Below, piece after piece: positions 57,571 to 64,000 of a stretch of DNA of 64,000 nt. Source of the DNA: Ailurus styani. Lineage: Eukaryota > Chordata > Mammalia > Carnivora > Ailuridae. Where the stretch lies: positions 356,365-420,364 of the forward strand of contig LNAC01000846.1 of assembly GCA_002007465.1 (NCBI GenBank), in the 5' to 3' direction. The notes under the pieces are model-generated. The model did no database searches. It worked only from the letters and a program-made list of their open reading frames with translations, and was not told where the DNA came from. The translations under genes and the position numbers were made by a program. The stretch's first letter is position 1; every line of letters begins with the position of its first letter.

Positions 57571-57579
57571 TGACAGGCC

Positions 57580-57800
57580 CGGAATTAGCAATGCAATTCC
57601 TCTGTCATTTTTATCATTGGCCCCTGCAGGGAGGAGCTGATTAAATGGATATTCAACTCTTTGCATTAATGTGCATCCAGCTTCAATTTGCATTTCATTA
57701 GCTGCACAAAAAGCATAATTTTATTATTTGCCGTTGGAAAGCAGATCTCTGCTAACAAGCAGCTACACGCTGTTACTGAAATATGATGTGACTGACTTGC
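57580..57800. promoter_or_regulatory. Strong candidate conserved enhancer
   Basis: Unique AT-rich island. It holds a perfect octamer ATTTGCAT at 57686-57693 (POU-factor site), preceded by TGCATTAATGTGCAT and followed by CATTAGC and ATAATTTTATTATTTG. Also GATTAAATGGATATTC. No repeat signature. Enhancer function is inferred. Confidence 0.5.
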
Positions 57801-57997
57801 TCTGCCGTCTTACCCGCGCTGCCATCCTTGCCCCTCCGCAGACTTTAGCTCTCCGTTGAGGGGTAGCACAAGGCTGTCTTGGCCTCATCGTGCCAGACTG
57901 TGTTCTCCTTCTAGCCCCAATCCCTCAGAGGGCTTCTCTGCCTTCCTGTGGGGCCCCACGGGCCCCATTTTCTGATGCATCTAGGGAGGCAGGGGCC

Positions 57998-58905
57998 GAC
58001 TACTACTATCGCCTGGATAGTCACTGTCATCACCAATAATGACAATCTGACCAATGCCCGCCGGTAATTCCACCATCATTATACCACCACCAGTATTGCC
58101 GTGGTCATGACCATCCCCACCACCCTCATCACCTCCATCACCGTCACCTCCTCCACTTCCACCGTGTTGATGCTACGGTCGCCACCACCACCTCCTCTGC
58201 CACCACCGCCATCACTTCCACTACCCCCATCCGGATCATCTCCACATTCACCACCATCCTCGGTCACCTCCACTACCCTCATCCATCATGATCAGTTCTA
58301 CTGTTTCCACCATATTGATATGACTATGGCCACGTAGATAATGACTGTTACCACCATCACCATCTTCACCTCAACCCCTACCTTTTCCCCGCCCCCCACC
58401 ACGATTGTCACCACCCCACCACTTACATCACTATCACCCTAATCCTCTCCATCACCCCCAGGACTATCATTATCATCAGTTCCATCACCACGGCCATCGT
58501 GATCATCACCATGATCTCCTCCACCACATTCACTGTGCCAATACACTCTTGGTGACAGCCATCACCACTGTCATTGCCATCACCTCCACGGCTACTTCCA
58601 CCACCACCTCTACCACTACTGCCACTGTGATATTTAATACGCCATCCACCATCATCGCCTCCGCTGCTGCCGTCCCACCTCCACCACCACCGCCATTACC
58701 AGCTTCATCCCGGCAACACCAGCACCATCTCCATTACTGTCACCATCGCTGCTCTCATCGCTTCCTCCATTCCAGTGCTATGACCCTCACCACTGATATC
58801 ACCAGCGTTCTCTCCATGGGCACCACTGCTGCTATCATGATCACCACTGCCATCCCCGTCATCTCTGCCAACACCAGTGTCTCCATTTCCCCCACTGCAA
58901 TGAGT
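57998..58905. repeat. CAC/ATC-rich degenerate trinucleotide array
   Basis: About 900 bp dominated by cac, acc, atc and tcc triplets (GTG/GAT on the other strand), without a fixed period and with many interruptions. One frame stays open for 215 codons (58405-59052), giving a His/Thr/Ile/Pro-rich low-complexity string that reflects the array rather than a gene. Confidence 0.85.
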
Positions 58906-60461
58906 TTCTTGACCCTGTGTGATGTTGAGGGGATAAGCAGACTGAATGGAACCCTGGAGGGCCCACCAATGCCACAAGGGGATCTGGAGCTTGGAAGAGA
59001 GGGAGGTGTAGGAAAATCTGTGCAGCGGAAGGATGACTTTGAAGGCAGATAGAATTGATCACTTACTAACTGTGGGGCTTTGGGGGAGTCACATTTCTGA
59101 GACTTAGCTTCGTCCCCTGCAAAGTGGGGCTCATAATATCCTCTTCATTGAGTTGCCTATGAATTCAATGAGTACATGGATGCTCACAGTCTGTGGAGTG
59201 GAGTGGACACTGCCAGTTCTCCAGCCAGATCCCCTTGGGTCTCCTTTATGAGTTCTTCTTGCCAACCCCCGGGCTGCCCCAGCGCCTGCATGCTGCTTTC
59301 CTGCAGCTCGCAGCTGCAAGCGTCTTTAGAGGACCACCTGCAGGCTATCCCAGTCACTTCACCCAGAGGGGCTGAGAGCAGGAAGTGTCCCTAGAGTCAC
59401 CTGTAACCAGTTGTCAGCGAGGCAGGAGTGTGAAAGCCCAACTTCTTTGCTTCAAGGTGTGGCAAACTTGGCGGGTTTGACTTCTACCCCAGAGTTCTGA
59501 GCAGGGTCTGGGCACGCTAGGGCTCCCCGTGTGACATCATTTCATGGCTACTTTCTTATCTTGCTTCCCCCACTCCCTTATGAGGTTCTCCCGGGAGCAA
59601 GTTCATAGACATTGCCTGCATGTGAACTTTCATTCATCCCGGGGTCTGCTTGTGACGTAGAACACAGCCGGATTTCAGTGCACACCAGCTCTCCCCAGCC
59701 CTCTTCTCACATTCATCAAGGGCGTTAAGGAACAGAGGGCTTTTGCACACGTTGTTCAGTGGAAGCATGCACTAACCCTGGCAGTTTCTTAGAGCAGAAC
59801 TTATTATCCCCACTTTACAGACATAAAACTGAGACCCATGTGCAAGATCATGGAGCTGGTGAGAGGAAGACGTGGGACTTGAAGGCTATCTTCTGGATTC
59901 AGGCCCCAGCCCTCTTCTCACGGAGCTCAGGGTGGGCTCAGGCCTGCGGCAGCATCCGTGCATGCTAATTATGGGTTGGTTGCCAAGTAGCGAGTTCTAA
60001 CTCCATTCTTTTTTTTTTTTGCACATCTTGAGCACAAAAAGAGTCACCAACTGTAAGGGGCTCACCACGGAAGAAGGGGTAGCCCAGCTGGTTTAAAAGG
60101 AAGACTATGCAGCGAAAGTGACCTGCTTTCTGCCGGCACGCTGTGTGACCTTGGGCAGATTACTTAATCTGTCTGAGCCCTGGCTTCCCATCTAGCCCCC
60201 CCAGCCCCTTGGTGAGGCGGGGATTATCATCACCCCAATTTTTCACATGACTGGAAGTTTTCATAGATATCCTGAGAAGGGAAGATAGATCAGAACAGAG
60301 AATGAGGCGCTCTTGTCCCCTCCCCCAGCTCAGGAATCCTGTGCGTCACGTTTCTGACAAAGGACGTCTGTCTTCAGCTCAACTACTCCACGCCGGGAAC
60401 TCTTCTCACACTCTTGCAAGGTGGGCCTTCTAGTTCAGCCTTCCTCCCTCAGAGCGGCTGA
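58906..60461. other. Non-coding with several MIR fragments
   Basis: MIR pieces at about 59060-59185 ('tcacttactaactgtggggc', 'cattgagttgcctatgaatt'), reverse at 59795-59875 ('cccactttacagacataaaa') and plus at 60130-60250 ('gctgtgtgaccttgggcaga', 'ttacttaatctgtctgagcc'). No gene recognised. Confidence 0.5.
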
Positions 60462-60694
60462 CTTTCCTGTGATTTTCTTTCTTTCTTTTTTTTTTTTTTA
60501 AAGATTTTATTTATTTGACACAGAGAGATCACAAGTAGGCAGAGAGGCAGGCAGAGAGAAAGGAGGAAGCAGGCTCCCTGCTGAGCAGAGAGCCCGATGC
60601 GGGCCTCGACCCCAGGACCCTGAGATCATGACCTGAGCCGAAGGCAGAGGCTTTAACCCACTGAGCCACCCAGGCGCCCTTTCCTGTGATTTTC
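60462..60694 (-). mobile_element. Young mustelid-type CanSINE with perfect TSD
   Basis: The element 60478-60678 is in reverse orientation: poly-T with aaagattttatttatttg, 'gagatcacaagtaggcagag', 'aggcaggcagagagaaagga', 'ctccctgctgagcagagagc', 'gatcatgacctgagccgaag' and 'ccactgagccacccaggcgc'. It is flanked by identical 16-bp repeats CTTTCCTGTGATTTTC at 60462-60477 and 60679-60694. Perfect repeats and low divergence mark a recent insertion. The 'acaagtaggcagagaggcag' body is the form I associate with mustelids. Confidence 0.95.
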
Positions 60695-60999
60695 ATTCAC
60701 TGGGTTTGGTTGAGTTTTCGGGGTTTCTCAGAATGACCATGCCCTTCAGGGGTTTGAAGACAACTTCCTTGAGTCTTCAGACTTCTTCCTTGAGCAGTTG
60801 AGTCAACTGCCCTTGAGTCTACTCTTTCCAAGACTGGTGCCAATGAGGAGGGGGTGGGGCAGCCCCTTACACATCACTGTCTCCCGGCCCCCACTCTCCA
60901 CCCCCACATCATTTCACGCCGCACCTGTGCACCAGCCCGCCCTTAAGGAGCTCATGATCGCATGTCAATGCTGTTTAGGTGTCTGACCACCCCCTCCAA

Positions 61000-61105
61000 G
61001 AGCTGTGCTCTTTGAAGGTGGGAACCTCATCTTAGTTCTCTTTAAAATCTACAGGGTCCTGCCCCAGCCCAGAGGAAGTCCTCAAAAGTAGCATAATAAA
61101 GTGAT
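61000..61105 (+). repeat. L2 LINE 3' end
   Basis: 'gtgctctttgaaggtgggaa' and 'ggaagtcctcaaaagtagca' with 'taataaag' fit the L2 end. Confidence 0.55.
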
Positions 61106-61107
61106 AT

Positions 61108-61285
61108 TTGGAGTCACACTTGTATTTACATCTCAAGCTCTACTGCTTTGTTTTAGGCAAAGCACTTTGCTTCCTTGAGCCTCAGTTTCTTTATCTGTGA
61201 AATGGGTCTGATCACCTACCTCCCAGGGCTGTTGTGAGGCTCCAATGGCATCATGCATGGAGAATGTCAAGTCCTGTACTCAGTC
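61108..61285 (+). repeat. MIR SINE
   Basis: 'tggagtcacacttgtattta', 'ttccttgagcctcagtttct', 'ttatctgtgaaatgggtctg' and 'gggctgttgtgaggctccaa' are MIR in plus orientation. Confidence 0.9.
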
Positions 61286-62572
61286 TGCAATGAGGAGCAT
61301 CTGGAACTGAGAAGTGTCCTCTCTGTCAACCATGGGTCGCTGGAGGTGGACATGATCCTTGGGGTGGGGGTGGGTGGGGTCTCTGAGCAGCCCAAGGTGT
61401 TCTGGGCCTTTCACCTGCCTGGTCCCACACCATTCTCACTCTGCCTGGTGCCCCCAGGTTGGCTGTCTCCCGGTGGAGTCGCCAGGTGGGAGAGGGCGGC
61501 AGGCAGCAGAATGCAGATGGAACGAAGTGGGCGAGCTCCGGCACTGAATGCTGTGGTTTGAATGGATGCACGTCTCCAGACTTCAAGGCAAGCATCTCTG
61601 GCCAAACCCACTGTGGAGATCCTAAATTGGCACCCTGTGGAGTGAGCTGTCTGATTCTACAAAGGCAGTATTTCTGGTTTTCAAAGGAACTGAATAATTT
61701 AAAATGCACAAGACAAAAAGTGGGATTAAGGCGATCTGATAGGCTCTCCAGGCTGGGGTATCAATTATACACACTCAACTCGTAAAGCCTTATTTGTGAG
61801 ATTCAGAATTTATTATCTGTCTGAAGCACTAATTACTAGGTTTTTCTCTTTTAGTCTTACAGGTCTCTTTTCAAATTTATTTTCTCGTCCCTCCTTCACC
61901 CCCCCACTGGGGCCGAATAACTCCTGTTCCTAAGAGGGAAGCTGCCTACTCGAGGACAGACAGAGGGAGGTGTTGGGCTTGGCCCGCCCCATTCTGGGCA
62001 CTCTGGGGCAGCAGGGCAGGAGGGCAGGGCAGGATTAGGATTAACAAAGGGACCTTTTCCTTTTCAAACGTTGTCCAAGTCACGTATGTGCTTTGCTTAA
62101 GAAGCCACGAGGTCCGTGTGGCGCAGTTCGATTTTCCTTTCCTGAGAAATTTCTTGTCTTCCTCAGAGCTAGGAAGCTTCCCGCTCTTCTGCCTGCTCGC
62201 CTGTCCGTGCACTTGAGACAGAACTCCGTGTCTGCCGCTGGCCCACGCCTTCTCTCCAGGCCTTCACGTGCCCCGGGCCCCTCTGATTCCGTCGTCCTGA
62301 GCGGTCCCGCCCGAGTCTCCGGTCCCGGTGCCCTCGGAGGGGACAGGTCCTGTGCCCGATGGCCACCTCGGCCTGGCCCTGCCTTTGTCGCTGGCCTGGG
62401 GGCGCCCTTCCCATCTCTCCTCCGTGGGGATTTGGCAGAGCGCATCCGCGAGAGCTTTCACGGAAGGATCCATGAGAAGCAAACACTTGCCTTTCTGAAA
62501 GTCACTCTTGAGGAGTCAGTCGGACATAGCCTTCAGGGTTGGATATTTTCTTCCAGAAATGCGAAGAATTTG
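61286..62572. other. Non-coding, CpG-rich part
   Basis: No gene recognised. 62200-62480 is CpG-rich. AT-rich unique text at 61660-61870 could be a conserved element. Frames of 164 and 121 codons at 62080-62587 overlap on opposite strands. Confidence 0.35.
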
Positions 62573-62749
62573 GGGGCGCCTGGGTGACTCAGATGGTTTA
62601 GCGTCTGACTTTGCCTCAGGTCGTGGTCTCAGGGTCCTGGGAGCAAGCACCACGCTCATGGGGGCTCTGCTTCTCCCTCTCCCTCCGTCACTCTCCCCGC
62701 TCCTTCTCTGTCTCTCTCAAATAAATAAAATCTTAAAAAAAATAAATGG
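62573..62749 (+). mobile_element. CanSINE
   Basis: Begins 'gggggcgcctgggtgactca', contains 'gcctcaggtcgtggtctcag' and a (TC)n run, and ends 'ctctcaaataaataaaatct' plus A tail. Older than the 60.5-kb copy; no clear TSD was found. Confidence 0.9.
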
Positions 62750-62929
62750 ATTCACCGTGATCATTTGGTTTCCAGGGACATGAAGAGGTCAATGCCATTT
62801 CACTTTCTCATTGTTTGTATATGCCCTGTTCTCGGTTTTCTTGTGAAAGCCTGAGGGAGCTGTGGGGTCTTCTCATGGGAGTGCGAGGCTTCGGAGCCAA
62901 GCTTGCTGTCCCGTGCGGACGCTCTGTTT

Positions 62930-63230
62930 TAGCCATTGTAGGCTGCACATTCACAGAACTTTTAGTTTATAAACTCGTGCCCTCTAGATCTGGGAAATTT
63001 TCCCAAATTATTTCTTGGATGCCTTCCTTTCCTCTGTTTCTTTGGTTCCATCTTTTTGGGAACTCTTATAATTTGTATACTGGACTTCCAGAATCAGTCG
63101 TCTAACTTTAGCTTTTTTTCTACCTTTCCTTTTGTGTCTTTGACCTTCTTTTTGCAGTCTTCCTTCCGTTTTATCTTCCAATGCGTTTATTGAGTTCCAC
63201 CGCTTTCTTCGCTTCTATACCTAATTCTCA
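62930..63230 (+). repeat. L1M LINE 3' fragment
   Basis: 'ttatttcttggatgccttcc', 'ttctttggttccatcttttt', 'gggaactcttataatttgta', 'ctggacttccagaatcagtc' and 'ttatcttccaatgcgtttat' with 'tgagttcc' match the order of an old L1M 3' region. Confidence 0.65.
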
Positions 63231-63259
63231 ATCACTCTCCTCATGGCCCGAGTGATTGT

Positions 63260-63660
63260 GCTGAGCTGTGGGCACACAGTACTGAAGTCTTTCATGGTCC
63301 TCCATGGCCTGAGGGAGAAGTCTCCTGTTCTTAGTATGACCTGTAGGCCCACCTGTTTCTCTCACCTCATCACACTAAACCTCTCCATGTAGCCAAGGCT
63401 GCAGTGGCTCCAGCCAACTCACCACACTGGACCCAGGAAGCCACCTCTTGCCTCCACGCCTTGGCTCAGACTGCCACTTCTGCCCGGGATTCTCTTGCTC
63501 TGCCTGCTCCCATTGTTGACTTGGCCTGTCTTCCCCAAGTGACCGTGAAGTCCCTGGAGGCAGAGCAGTGTTGTAGTCATATCTGTTTGCCCCGAACCCA
63601 CAAAGTCCCTGGCCTGTGGCATGTAGGTGTTCAGGGAGTACTTGGTGAGTACATGTGCTT
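63260..63660 (+). repeat. L2 LINE fragment
   Basis: 'ccatggcctgagggagaagt', 'tcatcacactaaacctctcc', 'ctcagactgccacttctgcc' and 'gtccctggcctgtggcatgt' follow the L2 order. Confidence 0.7.
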
Positions 63661-63770
63661 GTTCGGTGCGTTCATTATAAACCTCTGGACTAGATTCACG
63701 GGAGTCCATGGAGAAGTCCAGCACAATCCCTGTCCTTGGGCGATTTCATAGAGTGGGGTGTTCACGTGTG

Positions 63771-63773
<3 letters not shown>

Positions 63774-63811
<38 letters not shown>
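63774..63811. repeat. (CA)n microsatellite
   Basis: About 19 uninterrupted CA units. Confidence 0.97.
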
Positions 63812-63814
<3 letters not shown>

Positions 63815-63894
63815 TGAACACGGCAGACTGTGATCCGTGCATTAAGAGAGGGATACATGGTATGCAAGGAGAATTTTTAAGAAATAAAACTCTT

Positions 63895-64000
63895 GGGTGC
63901 CTGGGTGGCTCAGTGGGTTAAAGCCTCTGCTTTCGGCTCAGGTCATGATCTCAGCGTCCTGGGATCGAGGCCCGCATCGGGCTCTCTGCTCAGCAGGGAG
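63895..64000 (+). mobile_element. CanSINE, cut by the window end
   Basis: 'gggtgcctgggtggctcagt', 'gggttaaagcctctgctttc', 'ggctcaggtcatgatctcag' and 'gatcgaggcccgcatcgggc' match the young 60.5-kb copy read in the opposite direction. The 3' part lies outside the window. The preceding AAGAAATAAAACTCTT may be its left target-site repeat. Confidence 0.95.

Noticed and set aside
58405..59052. 215-codon His/Thr-rich plus-strand frame
   Set aside because: Produced by the CAC/ATC-rich array; shared low complexity in all frames.
60478..60678. tRNA gene, from the tRNA-Lys-like head of the SINE
   Set aside because: Pol III box-like text belongs to CanSINE; no cloverleaf can be formed and the element has a poly-A tail and TSDs.
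1..64000. CRISPR arrays, bacterial operons, phage or insertion sequences
   Set aside because: Spaced-repeat structure is absent; all repeats are mammalian SINE, LINE, LTR, DNA transposon or simple repeats.

Overview
The window is mammalian nuclear DNA from a carnivore, most likely a mustelid. Seven copies or fragments of the tRNA-Lys-derived carnivore SINE (CanSINE/SINEC) are present. The copy at 60478-60678 has the body form I associate with weasels, minks and otters rather than dogs or bears. The rest of the repeat content is the usual old mammalian set: MIR, L2, MLT1-type LTRs, MER5-type DNA transposons and a scrap of L1M. There are also many CA/TG, tetranucleotide and trinucleotide tracts. 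One N sits next to a poly-G run at 35451, which points to a draft assembly.

No intact protein-coding gene could be recognised on either strand. Nearly all the long open frames are GC-rich accidents or run through repeats. The only sequence with clear protein homology is a decayed, intronless copy of CHERP on the minus strand at about 23120-24718, truncated at both ends and broken by stops and frameshifts. One 110-bp segment at 6694-6803 has a strong splice acceptor and a strong donor and may be a real exon, coding or of a non-coding RNA. I could not assign it to a gene.

Layout. 0-6.7 kb: L2 and MIR remnants, a perfect-looking 58-bp tandem duplication and a CanSINE. 6.7-10.6 kb: candidate exon, AT-rich islands that look like conserved non-coding elements, two copies of a 64-bp hairpin-bearing repeat, and a CpG-rich block. 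11-16 kb: L2, a cluster of three CanSINEs, an AT-rich island with a kappaB-type site, an MLT1 LTR and a MER5 piece. 19-30 kb: four MaLR LTRs or LTR-like pieces, microsatellites, the CHERP pseudogene and a strong enhancer-like island at 26.1-26.4 kb. 30-46 kb: MIR and L2 background, ATCC and TG arrays, and enhancer-like islands at 34.1-36.1 and 45.3-45.5 kb. 46-58 kb: LTR, L2 and MIR, with enhancer-like islands at 53.4 and 57.6 kb. 58-64 kb: a 0.9-kb CAC/ATC-rich array, a young CanSINE with perfect target-site duplications, L1M, L2 and a CanSINE cut by the window edge.

Taken together, this looks like an intron or flank of a developmental gene. Coding sequence is sparse, and about a dozen short AT-rich islands with homeodomain, octamer and E-box-like words are set in GC-rich repeat-bearing DNA. 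That reading is inference; cross-species alignment would settle it. I found no evidence of a new enzyme or defence system. The most original signals are the candidate exon, the paired hairpin repeat and the enhancer-like islands.
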